A program made the position numbers and the translations under genes. 64,000 bases of DNA, taken from positions 248,001-312,000 of the forward strand of contig NZ_JASJND010000007.1 of assembly GCF_030065535.1 (NCBI RefSeq), in the 5' to 3' direction. Of this stretch, positions 38,385 through 47,170 are shown piece by piece. The stretch is from Microbacterium dauci (GTDB lineage Bacteria > Actinomycetota > Actinomycetes > Actinomycetales > Microbacteriaceae). The notes below the pieces were generated by a model, which saw only the letters and a program-made list of their open reading frames with translations, was not told the origin of the DNA and ran no database searches. How positions within the stretch are numbered: the stretch's first letter is position 1; each line of letters opens with the position of its first letter.

Positions 38385-40152
38385 GTCCACCTCCCGCGAG
38401 CGGTTCGCCGCCCTCACCAAGCGCATCGAGTCGCGCTACAACATCGCGACCAAGGACCGCGCCGCGGACCTCCACATCTACGGCGCGATCGGCGGCTGGT
38501 GGAGCGGCGTCGACGCCGAAGCGCTCGTCCCCGAGATTCGCGCGCTCGACGTCGACACGATCAACGTCTACATCAACTCGCCCGGCGGCAACGTCTACGA
38601 CGGCATCGCGATCCGCAACGCGCTCCGCAGCCACTCGGCCCGCATCGTCGTCACCGTCGACGCGATCGCCGCATCCGCTGCCAGCTTCATCGCCTGCGCC
38701 GGCGACGAGGTCATCATGGCCGAGAACAGCGAGCTGATGATCCACGAGGCATGGGGCTACGCGATCGGCGATGCCTCCGACATGCGCGCCGCCGGCGACG
38801 ACCTCGACCGCATCAGCGCGAACATCTCCGCCATGTACGCCGCGAAGGCCGGCGGCGACGCCGCCGACTGGCGCGACCGCATGAAGGCCGAGACCTGGTA
38901 CAGCGCCCAGGAAGCCGTCGACGCCGGCCTCGCCGACCGCCTCGACACCACCACCGAGGACGACGACACCGACGCCTCGAACCTCTTCGACCTGTCCATG
39001 TACGCCCACGCGGGCCGCGCCGCGGCATCCGCACCCATCCCCGTCGCCGCGATGGCGTCACCCCGAAAGGAAAACACCATGCCCGAAATCACGCGCGACG
39101 ACCTCGACCAGGCGCTCAAGGATCACGCCGACGCGCAGAGCCGCGTCCTCGAGACCCGCCTCGCCGGCCTCGGCTCCGCGACCCCCGACCGCGGCCCGCA
39201 GTTCGCCTCGTTCGGCCACTTCATCAAGGCCCTCGCCGCCGGCGACGACCAGGCGCAGGCGTTCCTCGAGCGCCAGGCCGCCTACACCGGCTCGACGACC
39301 GCCGACGACGAGCAGCCCAACACGTGGGTCCGCGACGCGATCCACCTGCTCCGCCGCCAGCGCAAGGTGATGAACGAGTTCAGCATCCTGCCGCTGCCCG
39401 AGTCCGGGATGACGCTCGAGTACCTCCAGCTCAACACGAACAGCATCGCCGTCGCGAAGCAGGCCGCGGAGGGCGACAACCTCGTCAAGGGGAAGATCAG
39501 CCTCAAGTCCGACACGACGCCCGTCGAAACGTACGGCGGCTGGACCGAATGGACCAAGCAGCAGATCGAGCGCGGCAGCGAGGCATACCTGTCGACCGGC
39601 TACACGGCCATGAACCTCGAGTACGCGCGCGCAACCGAGCAGGTCGTGCGCGACCTGCTGCTCGGCATCATCGAAACGAAGCTCGAGGGCGCCCCCGAGC
39701 TGTCGATCGCGGCCAACGCGACCGCATACGACTGGCTCGACCTCATCGTCGATGCCGCCGGCCTGTTCGACGACCTCTCGTTCAACCTCGACGGCGGCTA
39801 CGTCTCCAAGGACGTGTTCAAGAAGCTCATCCGCCTCGAGGACACCAACGGCAACAGCCTCATGCGCGTCTGGGGGACCGGCACCAACCAGGTCGGCGAA
39901 CTCGACCTGCGCGAGGTGAAGGGCGACCTGGCCAGCGTTCAGTTCAAGCTGCTGCCCAGCGCACCGGACAACACGCTCGAGTTCCACGACCGGCTCGGCA
40001 TCACCACCTGGGAGTCGCCGGGCGCGCCCCGCCGCCTCCAGGACCAGAACATCGTCAACCTCACCGAGGCCGTCTCGCAGTACGGCTACCTCGCAGCCGC
40101 GTCGCAGTTCCCCGACGCGATCCAGGCCGTCGAGATCACCCCGGCGGCCTGA
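38377..40152 (+). CDS. fused ClpP-type head maturation protease and major capsid protein
   Basis: One uninterrupted frame of 591 residues joins a ClpP-like protease (about 30-200; NVYINSPGGNVYDGIA, AIAASAASFIACAGD with Ser100, MIHEAWG with His123) to an HK97-fold major capsid protein from residue 235. The junction falls where scaffold domains lie in HK97-like phages. A strong ribosome-binding site and ATG at 39079 allow capsid to be made alone as well. GTG 38377 has AAGGAG upstream and overlaps the portal gene. Confidence 0.88.
   Translation: MPESTSRERFAALTKRIESRYNIATKDRAADLHIYGAIGGWWSGVDAEALVPEIRALDVDTINVYINSPGGNVYDGIAIRNALRSHSARIVVTVDAIAASAASFIACAGDEVIMAENSELMIHEAWGYAIGDASDMRAAGDDLDRISANISAMYAAKAGGDAADWRDRMKAETWYSAQEAVDAGLADRLDTTTEDDDTDASNLFDLSMYAHAGRAAASAPIPVAAMASPRKENTMPEITRDDLDQALKDHADAQSRVLETRLAGLGSATPDRGPQFASFGHFIKALAAGDDQAQAFLERQAAYTGSTTADDEQPNTWVRDAIHLLRRQRKVMNEFSILPLPESGMTLEYLQLNTNSIAVAKQAAEGDNLVKGKISLKSDTTPVETYGGWTEWTKQQIERGSEAYLSTGYTAMNLEYARATEQVVRDLLLGIIETKLEGAPELSIAANATAYDWLDLIVDAAGLFDDLSFNLDGGYVSKDVFKKLIRLEDTNGNSLMRVWGTGTNQVGELDLREVKGDLASVQFKLLPSAPDNTLEFHDRLGITTWESPGAPRRLQDQNIVNLTEAVSQYGYLAAASQFPDAIQAVEITPAA
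39079..40152 (+). CDS. major capsid protein from internal start
   Basis: ATG 39079 is in frame with the protease and is preceded by AAAGGA at seven bases, the best Shine-Dalgarno of the structural genes. The 357-residue product begins PEITRDDLDQALKDHADAQS, a helical delta-domain-like N-terminus, and then the HK97 fold (WVRDAIHLLRRQRKVMNEFS ... DWLDLIVDAAG). This nested product would supply the large excess of capsid over protease that assembly needs. The start is inferred from sequence only. Confidence 0.6.
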   Translation: MPEITRDDLDQALKDHADAQSRVLETRLAGLGSATPDRGPQFASFGHFIKALAAGDDQAQAFLERQAAYTGSTTADDEQPNTWVRDAIHLLRRQRKVMNEFSILPLPESGMTLEYLQLNTNSIAVAKQAAEGDNLVKGKISLKSDTTPVETYGGWTEWTKQQIERGSEAYLSTGYTAMNLEYARATEQVVRDLLLGIIETKLEGAPELSIAANATAYDWLDLIVDAAGLFDDLSFNLDGGYVSKDVFKKLIRLEDTNGNSLMRVWGTGTNQVGELDLREVKGDLASVQFKLLPSAPDNTLEFHDRLGITTWESPGAPRRLQDQNIVNLTEAVSQYGYLAAASQFPDAIQAVEITPAA

Positions 40153-40158
40153 TCCACC

Positions 40159-40479
40159 ATGCCCGAATCCGCCCCCACCGAACTCACGTGGTACGTCGAC
40201 GCTGTCGGCGACGACGTGGAGTTCGCCGGTGAGTCGAAGACCCTCGCAACGCAGATGGTCCACGACTTCATCGGCGGCGCCGAGAACCCGTTCGGGGTTC
40301 CGGCGCCGGTGGTGGCGCGGGCGATCCTCGAGGTGGGCGCCGACCTCTACTACCGCAAGGCGAGCCGCAACGGTGTCGTCGAGCTGGGCGGCGTCGAGGC
40401 GCAGCCGTTCCGCATCAACCGCGACCCGATGACCGCCGCGTACCCGCTGCTGCGCCGGTACCTCGTGATGGGACTCTGA
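40159..40479 (+). CDS. head-tail connector protein
   Basis: The 106-residue protein follows the capsid gene and fits the helical head-tail adaptor class (TQMVHDFIGGAENPFGVPAP, VARAILEVGADLYYRK, YPLLRRYLVMGL). It would attach below the portal. The call rests on position and helical pattern more than on specific motifs. Confidence 0.6.
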   Translation: MPESAPTELTWYVDAVGDDVEFAGESKTLATQMVHDFIGGAENPFGVPAPVVARAILEVGADLYYRKASRNGVVELGGVEAQPFRINRDPMTAAYPLLRRYLVMGL

Positions 40480-40481
40480 CC

Positions 40482-40859
40482 GTGGCATCCCCGCGCATCG
40501 AACGCGCCGAGCAGCTCGTGGACGAAATCCGCGCAGCGCTCGACGCCGCCGACCTCCCCAAGGTGCTCAGCACGCTCGACAGCAAGCACGTCGAGTCAGC
40601 GGCACGACACGGCGTCGTCCTCGTCGCCGCGCCGCGCCTCACGTTCGACGGCCCGTTCGGCGACGTCCAGACCGCCTACGAGCTGCACGTCGTCGCCGGC
40701 CCCGCAGACAACTACCTCGCCGCGTGGGAGCGCATCGACCAGATCATCGACGTCCTCGCCGGCCGCATCAACCTCGCCACCGGCGAACCCGGCGGATTCC
40801 AGCCGCTGCGCGGCGAGACGATCCCTGCCTACACACTCACCCTCAACGACCTGGACTGA
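40482..40859 (+). CDS. head-tail joining / tail terminator-like protein
   Basis: The 125-residue alpha/beta protein (VVLVAAPRLTFDGPFGDVQT, YELHVVAGPADNYLAAWERI, IDQIIDVLAGRI) matches the gpU/tail-terminator-type fold often encoded between connectors and tail tube. GTG 40482 lies two bases after the preceding stop. The precise role is inferred from gene order. Confidence 0.5.
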   Translation: MASPRIERAEQLVDEIRAALDAADLPKVLSTLDSKHVESAARHGVVLVAAPRLTFDGPFGDVQTAYELHVVAGPADNYLAAWERIDQIIDVLAGRINLATGEPGGFQPLRGETIPAYTLTLNDLD

Positions 40860-40861
40860 CG

Positions 40862-42559
40862 ATGACTCTCGTAAGGCTCCGCGGCCTCGCCGACGACCTC
40901 CCCGCGCCCAGCGCGGCGACAGTCACCGTCACGCTGCAGCGCTGGGCACGCCACGCGCCCGCCACCGTCATCGACGGCGCCGACGTCGTGTTCGCACGCC
41001 CCGTCACGATCCGCGACCTCGCAGACATCAGCGTGCCGCCCACCGACGGCCGCTACTGCATCCGCTGGACGATCGACCCCCACATCGCCGGCGTCGCGCC
41101 CCTGTACCGGTACACGAGCATCCCCGCCGGCGCCGCGATCGACTTCAAGAACCTCCCCGACGTCGACCCAGAGACCTTCGACACTCGTCCGGGAAGCGAC
41201 GCGATCGCCGCATGGGAGGCCGCTCTAGCGGAGTTGCGCTTGGTCGCAGAATCGCTCGCCCCTGTCGCGAGCAAGGTCGCTGCTCTCGAAGAGCTGACCG
41301 GGGAAGGTCGCCTCTCCGCGCCTGAGCTATCGCGCACGATTGTTGACGAGGTGGAGACGGCTACGGTCGGCCTCGCCCGAGGTCAGGCCAACGGTCTGAC
41401 GAGCGTCATGGCGCGTGGTGCGGCTGACGCCGTGCTCGCCGTGCTGGGCGACTCGACGGGTAACGAGACGACCGAATGGGTCTACCGCCTCGTCGTGTGG
41501 CTCGGACAGCAGTTCCCCGCCTACACGATCCGCTACTACCTGTGGGACGACGCCACGCAGGGATACGGCGCGCTCGCCACCATCCAGACGGGCACCGGGA
41601 CGCGCACGCTGACCGTGTACAACGGGTCCCACCCCGGCGCGGGCTACGACTACCCGATCACGTCGGTGGCGCGATTCAACGCCATGATCCCCGTCGAGCC
41701 GACAACAGTCATCAACTCGTTCGGGTACAACTCGACCTCGGCCACCTATCGAATCCAGGTGCTCGAACTCGCCCGCTGGATCATGAACAAGTTCCCCAGC
41801 GCCGAGTACGTGTGGGCAGCCCAGCCGCCCATCTCGCCAGGTGAGACCGGCGCAGCGAACCACCTGGCGCGCGTGGCCGACGTGCGTGCGGTCGCCTCGG
41901 CGGAGGGCTTCGGGCTGATCGACGCCACACAGGCGTTCATCGACTACGGCGACTACTCCGCACTGCTCGCGTCGGACAACTTCCACCCGAACGCAGCAGG
42001 GTCGGCTGTGTGGTTCGAGGCGGCCAAGCGCTACTTCAAGCGCGCGGCCGACCCGACGCCGCGCGGCACCCCTGCCCGGCAAGATCGCATCTTCGTGCCG
42101 GGGTACACGTTCATCCCGTCCACCGGCTCACCGACAGTCGGCGTGACCGGGCTGAGCTTCCCATACATGGCGCTCGACCCGACCACGCCCGAGGGTGTGG
42201 TGGCGCTCGTAGACATCCCGCCGACGTGGAAGTCCGCCAACGTGTGGGTGCTGTGGAACAAGGCCGCTGACGGCACCGCAGGCGACGCGCTGGTCTTCCG
42301 CCTCGACCACGGCCGAGTGACATCGAGCATGAACGCGAACGCATCGGGGACCGTCCCGGCTGGACTCACGACCGGCGACTACCAGACGGTCACGATCCTC
42401 ACGACGAACGCCGTGCGCGCGACCCGCATGTACACCGCCGAGCGCTTCGCAGACGGCCGACCACGCGCCTTCCGCCTCTACCGCAACGCGGGCACCGCCG
42501 CCGACACCTACCCCGGCGACATGATGTTCCTCGGCCTACTCATCGAGCGCGCCGAGTAG
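40862..42559 (+). CDS. phage structural protein with SGNH hydrolase domain
   Basis: The 565-residue protein has an N-terminal beta-rich region (about 1-110; LVRLRGLADDLPAPSAATV), a helical linker, and an SGNH/GDSL hydrolase domain (about 190-385). Block I is GDST with Ser198, the block III Asn is in GYNS, and block V is DNFH with D372/H375. A C-terminal beta-rich part of about 180 residues may bind carbohydrate. It could de-esterify surface glycans. Its place between connectors and tail-tube gene is unusual for a tail fibre. Confidence 0.8.
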   Translation: MTLVRLRGLADDLPAPSAATVTVTLQRWARHAPATVIDGADVVFARPVTIRDLADISVPPTDGRYCIRWTIDPHIAGVAPLYRYTSIPAGAAIDFKNLPDVDPETFDTRPGSDAIAAWEAALAELRLVAESLAPVASKVAALEELTGEGRLSAPELSRTIVDEVETATVGLARGQANGLTSVMARGAADAVLAVLGDSTGNETTEWVYRLVVWLGQQFPAYTIRYYLWDDATQGYGALATIQTGTGTRTLTVYNGSHPGAGYDYPITSVARFNAMIPVEPTTVINSFGYNSTSATYRIQVLELARWIMNKFPSAEYVWAAQPPISPGETGAANHLARVADVRAVASAEGFGLIDATQAFIDYGDYSALLASDNFHPNAAGSAVWFEAAKRYFKRAADPTPRGTPARQDRIFVPGYTFIPSTGSPTVGVTGLSFPYMALDPTTPEGVVALVDIPPTWKSANVWVLWNKAADGTAGDALVFRLDHGRVTSSMNANASGTVPAGLTTGDYQTVTILTTNAVRATRMYTAERFADGRPRAFRLYRNAGTAADTYPGDMMFLGLLIERAE

Positions 42560-42614
42560 CCACCAATCGAACGCACATAGTCCATTTCATCAAGCACACA
42601 GAAGGAGAGACCCC

Positions 42615-43019
42615 ATGACCCGCACCCTTGGCCCCGGCTCGCTGAAGATCGGCGAGACCGGATCGGAACGTGAGTGGGCCGGCCACCTCACGAAGACGGC
42701 CCTGGTCCCGTCGACCTCGAGCGACGACCCCGTGGCCGTGCTCGACGGGACCGAGGTCGCGGGGGAGGACACCACGACGTGGGCACTCACCGGCACGATC
42801 CTGGACAACTTCGAGTTCGACAGCCTCCAGAACTTCGCGATCGCGAACGCCGGCAAGGAGATGCCGTTCGTGTGGACGCCGAACAACGACGGCGGCACGG
42901 ACTACTCCGGCACCGTCCGCATCCGCCCGATCGGGATCGGCGGCGACGTCAAGAAGAAGAACACCAACGACCTCGAGTTCCCCCTCATCGGGGCGCCCAC
43001 GCCGGGCGAGCTCGTCTGA
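42615..43019 (+). CDS. major tail tube protein
   Basis: The 134-residue beta-rich protein (WAGHLTKTALVPSTSSDDPV, TWALTGTILDNF, EFPLIGAP) has the size and pattern of siphovirus tail-tube subunits. AGAAGGAGAG ahead of ATG is the strongest ribosome-binding site in the tail region, as expected for a highly expressed subunit. Its stop overlaps the next ATG. Confidence 0.75.
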   Translation: MTRTLGPGSLKIGETGSEREWAGHLTKTALVPSTSSDDPVAVLDGTEVAGEDTTTWALTGTILDNFEFDSLQNFAIANAGKEMPFVWTPNNDGGTDYSGTVRIRPIGIGGDVKKKNTNDLEFPLIGAPTPGELV

Positions 43020-43399
43020 TGGCTGCGCAGTACGGGGTCGAGGGCGGGCGCCAGCTCCGCAAGAGTCTCCGTGCTGCCGGCGACAACCTCAACGACCTGA
43101 AGTTCGTTCACGGCCGGGCGGCGGGGATCGCGGCGACGCGGACCCGCCAGCTCGTCCCGACCGTGTCGGGCCGGCTCGCCGCGACGATCCGCGCGGCCGG
43201 CACGAAGACGGCCGCGATCGTCCGTATCGGAAACAACACGAAGGTCCGCTACGCCGGCCCCATCCATTGGGGCTGGCCCAAGCGAAACATCCGTCCGAAT
43301 CCGTTCGCGTCGCTCGGTGCTCAGCAGTCCGAGCCGACGTGGCTGCCGCTCTACCGGCGGTACATCGACCTCACCCTCCACAAGATCAAAGGACTCTGA
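43019..43399 (+). CDS. HK97 gp10-like minor tail / tail completion protein
   Basis: The 126-residue basic protein (GGRQLRKSLRAAGDNLNDLK, VSGRLAATIRAAGTK, YAGPIHWGWPKRNIRPNPF) resembles the HK97 gp10-like family. The GPIHWG...PNPF block is characteristic. Such proteins usually stand before the tube gene; here it follows it, overlapping by one base. Confidence 0.65.
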   Translation: MAAQYGVEGGRQLRKSLRAAGDNLNDLKFVHGRAAGIAATRTRQLVPTVSGRLAATIRAAGTKTAAIVRIGNNTKVRYAGPIHWGWPKRNIRPNPFASLGAQQSEPTWLPLYRRYIDLTLHKIKGL

Positions 43400-43400
43400 A

Positions 43401-43745
43401 ATGCCCGCTCGCAAGCTGGAAATCACGTTCGCCGACGGCCACACCGCCTCGGTGCAGCCGACCCTCGAGGACCGTCTCAAGTTCGAGCAGACCCTGCGAA
43501 AGAACAAGGGCTGGGGACCGCTCGCCGACAACGCGCTCAAGCTCGAGCCGTTCATGGCGTGGTCCGCCGCCCGCCGCGCCGGCATCACCGAACTCACGTG
43601 GGAAGAGTTCACCACCGGCGCCACCGCTGCGCTGGACGTGCAGGCCGAGCGCGACGACGCCGGCGACTCGTCGCTGGAGGTCGAGGGCCTGGGGGAAGGT
43701 ACCCCGACGGAGGAGTCGAACACCTCTCCGTCGTCCTCGGACTGA
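43401..43745 (+). CDS. tail assembly chaperone (G-type product)
   Basis: The 114-residue protein (KLEITFADGHTASVQPTLED, DNALKLEPFMAWSAARRAGI) with an acidic Ser/Thr-rich tail has the size and position of lambda gpG-type chaperones directly before the tape measure gene. A second overlapping frame can be reached by -1 frameshift (next entry). Confidence 0.75.
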   Translation: MPARKLEITFADGHTASVQPTLEDRLKFEQTLRKNKGWGPLADNALKLEPFMAWSAARRAGITELTWEEFTTGATAALDVQAERDDAGDSSLEVEGLGEGTPTEESNTSPSSSD

Positions 43746-43864
43746 GATTCAAGGTCGCCCCCTGGGCGTGGCGCGGCGAAGCCGGCCCACGCCTCGAGGA
43801 CTACGCGACCGCCATGCACGTGCTCGAGAAGATCGCCGAAGAACAGGAGAACGCCCGTGGGTAA
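43401..43864 (+). CDS. tail assembly chaperone GT fusion by -1 frameshift
   Basis: The -1 frame continues without a stop from the slippery stretch at 43691-43697 to TAA 43862-43864. It adds about 55 residues (RYPDGGVEHLSVVLGLRFKV, APWAWRGEAGPRLEDYATAM). This extension has no start codon of its own in a sensible place and ends on the tape-measure start, the hallmark of G/GT tail chaperones. The fusion length is about 154 residues. Confidence 0.7.
43691..43697 (+). other. probable -1 slippery sequence
   Basis: GGGGGAA, read G GGG GAA in frame 0, lets the P-site tRNA re-pair perfectly after a one-base backward slip; the A-site pairing is imperfect. It is the only homopolymer-rich heptamer in the overlap of the two chaperone frames. 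Confidence 0.55.
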
Positions 43865-45353
43865 CACCGCGATCCTCGCCATTCGCATCATCGGCGATGC
43901 CAACGGGGCCGTCGACGCGTTCGGGCGCGTCGACGGCGCCGCGGCCACGATGCAGCAGCGCGTCGACAACGCGTCGCGAACGGCCGGCATCGCCCTCGCC
44001 GGCCTGACGACCCTCGCGGCCGTCGCGGGGAACTCGGCGAGCGAGCTGCAACAGTCCGCCGGCGCCGTCGACAGCGTGTTTGGGCAGTACGCCCGCAGCA
44101 TCCACAACAACGCCGAGGATGCCGCCGACGCGGTCGGACTCTCGCAGGCCGCGTACTCCAACATGGCCGCGATCCTCGGCGCGCAGCTCAAGAACATGGG
44201 CATGAGCCTGTCGGCCGCCGGCGACCAGACCGAGTCGCTGATCGGCCTCGGTTCCGACCTCGCGGCCACGTTCGGCGGCACGACGAGCGACGCCGTCGCG
44301 GCGCTCTCGTCGCTGCTCCGGGGCGAGCGCGACCCGATCGAGCGTTACGGCGTGTCGATCAAGGCCGCTGACATCGCGGCCCGCCTCGCAGCGCAGGGCC
44401 AGTCCGACCTCACCGGCGAAGCGCTCCGCGCGGCCGAGACGCAGGCGACGCTCGCGCTGCTGCTCGAGCAGACCGCCGACGCGCAGGGCCAGTTCTCCCG
44501 CGAGTCGGACACCGCCGCCGGCCAGGCGCAGCGCGCGTCGGCCGAGTGGGAGAACGCATCCGCCGCGCTCGGTGAGCAGCTGCTGCCGCTCATGGCCGAG
44601 GGCGCGCAACTGCTCGCCGGCCTCGCCGGCTGGATGAGCGAGAACACCGAACTGGTGACCGTGCTCGCCGGCGCGATCGGCGTCATCTCCGTCGGGATCA
44701 TCGCCCTGAACGGGGCACTGAAGCTCTACGCGGCCGTGCAGGCCGCAGCGACCGCGGCGACCTGGGCGAGCAACGCCGCATGGCTCGCGTCGCCCATCAC
44801 GTGGATCATCCTCGCGATCGCCGCGGCCATCGCGATCGTCATCGCGATCGGCGTGCTCATCGTCGAGAACTGGGACGCGATCGCCGCGGCCGGCGAGGAA
44901 GTGTGGGGGAACCTCGTCGAATGGTTCGCCCGCGTCCAGCTCGGCTTCGAGCTGGCCGTCATGTTCATCTCAGCCTGGTGGAACGGTCTCGTCGAAGACT
45001 GGAACCGCGGCATCGACAGCTTCATCGGCTGGATTCAGGACGCGATCGCGTGGATTGCGCGCCTCGCGAACGACGTCATGCCGGACTGGCTCAAGGATCT
45101 GCTCGGCATCGACGGGAACATCAGCGTGACCACGACCGACGTGCCGTCCGACCCGACGCTGCCGCCGCCCGCCGGCGGCGCGGGAGCCGGCGACGGCGGC
45201 GGCACGGTCATCGACAACCGGTCGACGACGAATCTCACCGTGCAGGGCGCGATCGACTCGGACGGCACCGCCCGCAAGGTGCGCGAGGTTCTTGACTCGC
45301 ACGACCGGAAGACGGGCCGCACGCCGAGCGGAGGTGGCACCCAATGGCGCTGA
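43857..45353 (+). CDS. tape measure protein (short)
   Basis: The 498-residue protein has an N-terminal domain (NTAILAIRIIGDANGAVDAF), long Ala/Gln-rich helices, a hydrophobic segment (about 258-345, including AIAAAIAIVIAIGVLIVENW) and repeated Trp (WNGLVEDWNRGIDSFIGWIQ). These are typical of tape measures. At roughly 0.15 nm per residue the tail would be about 75 nm, short for a siphovirus. GTG 43857 overlaps the end of the GT frame. Confidence 0.88.
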   Translation: MGNTAILAIRIIGDANGAVDAFGRVDGAAATMQQRVDNASRTAGIALAGLTTLAAVAGNSASELQQSAGAVDSVFGQYARSIHNNAEDAADAVGLSQAAYSNMAAILGAQLKNMGMSLSAAGDQTESLIGLGSDLAATFGGTTSDAVAALSSLLRGERDPIERYGVSIKAADIAARLAAQGQSDLTGEALRAAETQATLALLLEQTADAQGQFSRESDTAAGQAQRASAEWENASAALGEQLLPLMAEGAQLLAGLAGWMSENTELVTVLAGAIGVISVGIIALNGALKLYAAVQAAATAATWASNAAWLASPITWIILAIAAAIAIVIAIGVLIVENWDAIAAAGEEVWGNLVEWFARVQLGFELAVMFISAWWNGLVEDWNRGIDSFIGWIQDAIAWIARLANDVMPDWLKDLLGIDGNISVTTTDVPSDPTLPPPAGGAGAGDGGGTVIDNRSTTNLTVQGAIDSDGTARKVREVLDSHDRKTGRTPSGGGTQWR

Positions 45354-47170
45354 CCGACGCACCCACCGTCCGCATCGCGGGCGTCACTCTCGCGGCCGAG
45401 TGGTCGACCACGAAGCGGATTGCCCTCGCCGGCCTCCGCATCACCTGGGGCCGGCGCAACCAGCTCGAGCGTGCCGCCGCGGCGCAGCTCTACCTCGAGG
45501 TGCTCGATACCGACGGGCACCTGTCCTCGGCGACCCACCTCACCGGCCAGCGCATCACCGTCACCCGCGCCGATGGCCGCGTAATCTACCGCGGCCGGCT
45601 CGACGACTACGCGCTCGAGCAGCGCACCGTCACCGACCCCGCAAACGGCGCCGCGCGTCGTGTGTGGCTGCTCAAGCTCTCCGCCGGCTGCAAGATCGCC
45701 GAGCTGGGCCAGGCGATCGTTCCCGGCCCTGGCAACGACCCCGAGGGCATCCGCGAACTCGGCCCCGGCTACTGGCCACCGGGCACCGTGGCGAGCCGCG
45801 TCGAGCACATCATGGATGCCGGCGCGGAGAACATCGTCGACTCGATCGCGTGGAGCAACCCCTACCCGGCGACCCCGCAGCAGCCCCTCGTGCGCTGGCA
45901 TGCGTTCGGTGACGGCCTCAGCCTGCTCGAGCTGATCGAACGGCTCTATCAGGCTCACCCGCTCGCGTACGTGTTGTACCGGCCATCCGACAACAGCATC
46001 GACATCGGGCAGCCCACCGAGACCAGCGGACTCGCTCTCAAGTACGTCGGCGGCATGCTGCGCGTGGACTTCATCGACGGCATCCCCGGCCGCGCGGTCC
46101 CCGCCCGCACCGTCGTTCTACCCAACGGCAAGGAAGCAACCACTGGCCTCCGCGACGCGATCGACGTCGTGCAGGTCACGACCCCGAAGCTCGCGACGTG
46201 GCTCGAGGACGTCACGATCACCGTCGAGCACGAGACCACCCGGAACTCGGTCGACCTCGGCCGGCGTGAGCACCGCGTCGAGAACGACGTGTTCACGATC
46301 CTCGTGTCCGAAGCGAACACGGGTGACTTTGTCTGGCCGTTCCCGCTCGACTACGTCTCGGCCGAGTTCGGCCCCAGGCCCGGCATCGGCGACGGCTTCC
46401 ACGACGGTATCGACTTCGCCGGCGGCACCGCGTTCGAGGGCGCCGACGTCAAGGCAGCCGCCCCCGGCAAGTACGCCGGCAAGCGCACCCACCCCGACTG
46501 GGGCAACAACGTCATCATCGACCACGGCCTCGACGCGAACGGCGACCGCCTGCGCACGTTCTACGCCCACCTCCAAGAGCAGCCCGAGTACGCCACCGGC
46601 GAGCCGATCGAACAGGGCGACGTCGTCGGCACCCTCGGCAACACGGGCCTGTCGACCGGCCCGCACCTGCACTACGAGACGCAGGTGAACGGCGTGTCGA
46701 TCAACCCCCGCAACTTCATGGCGAACCGGCAGTACGGCACCCAGCCCGACGACACCTACATCGACACATGGCAGCGCTCGCTCGCAGCCGAGACGGCCGA
46801 CATGCTCGACCAGCTCAACGAGAAGCTGACCCTGCCCACGGTCCGGTTCGACTTCCGCAAGTTCGAGTATCACTCGACGATCGAGGAACTCGCGATCGAG
46901 ACCTACGTGCGCAGCGATCGCGCGCTCTACTTCCCCGGCAGCGTGTTCAACGTCGCCCTGGATGCCGCGGCCGCGCATCAGCTCATCGGCGGCACTCTCG
47001 TCTATCACGAGGGCTGGACGGCCGACGTCACGCTCGCGCCGGCCATGCTCACCGCCGAGGGCGTCACCGTCGCGCAGCTCTGCGCATCCACCGAGCCGAC
47101 GCTCGACGACTTCGATCCCGACCTCACGATCGCCGACCTCGGCAACGTCACCCAAGGAGTACCCGCATGA
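45344..47170 (+). CDS. minor tail protein with embedded M23 peptidase domain
   Basis: The 608-residue protein combines tail-hub-like regions at both ends with an M23/LytM endopeptidase between about residues 340 and 450. The first metal ligands are in HDGIDFAGG and the H-x-H is in GPHLHYE. Such a domain can cut peptidoglycan during DNA entry. The C-terminal hub part (FRKFEYHSTIEELAIETYVR) is intact. It overlaps the tape measure gene by ten bases. Confidence 0.82.
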   Translation: MALTDAPTVRIAGVTLAAEWSTTKRIALAGLRITWGRRNQLERAAAAQLYLEVLDTDGHLSSATHLTGQRITVTRADGRVIYRGRLDDYALEQRTVTDPANGAARRVWLLKLSAGCKIAELGQAIVPGPGNDPEGIRELGPGYWPPGTVASRVEHIMDAGAENIVDSIAWSNPYPATPQQPLVRWHAFGDGLSLLELIERLYQAHPLAYVLYRPSDNSIDIGQPTETSGLALKYVGGMLRVDFIDGIPGRAVPARTVVLPNGKEATTGLRDAIDVVQVTTPKLATWLEDVTITVEHETTRNSVDLGRREHRVENDVFTILVSEANTGDFVWPFPLDYVSAEFGPRPGIGDGFHDGIDFAGGTAFEGADVKAAAPGKYAGKRTHPDWGNNVIIDHGLDANGDRLRTFYAHLQEQPEYATGEPIEQGDVVGTLGNTGLSTGPHLHYETQVNGVSINPRNFMANRQYGTQPDDTYIDTWQRSLAAETADMLDQLNEKLTLPTVRFDFRKFEYHSTIEELAIETYVRSDRALYFPGSVFNVALDAAAAHQLIGGTLVYHEGWTADVTLAPAMLTAEGVTVAQLCASTEPTLDDFDPDLTIADLGNVTQGVPA

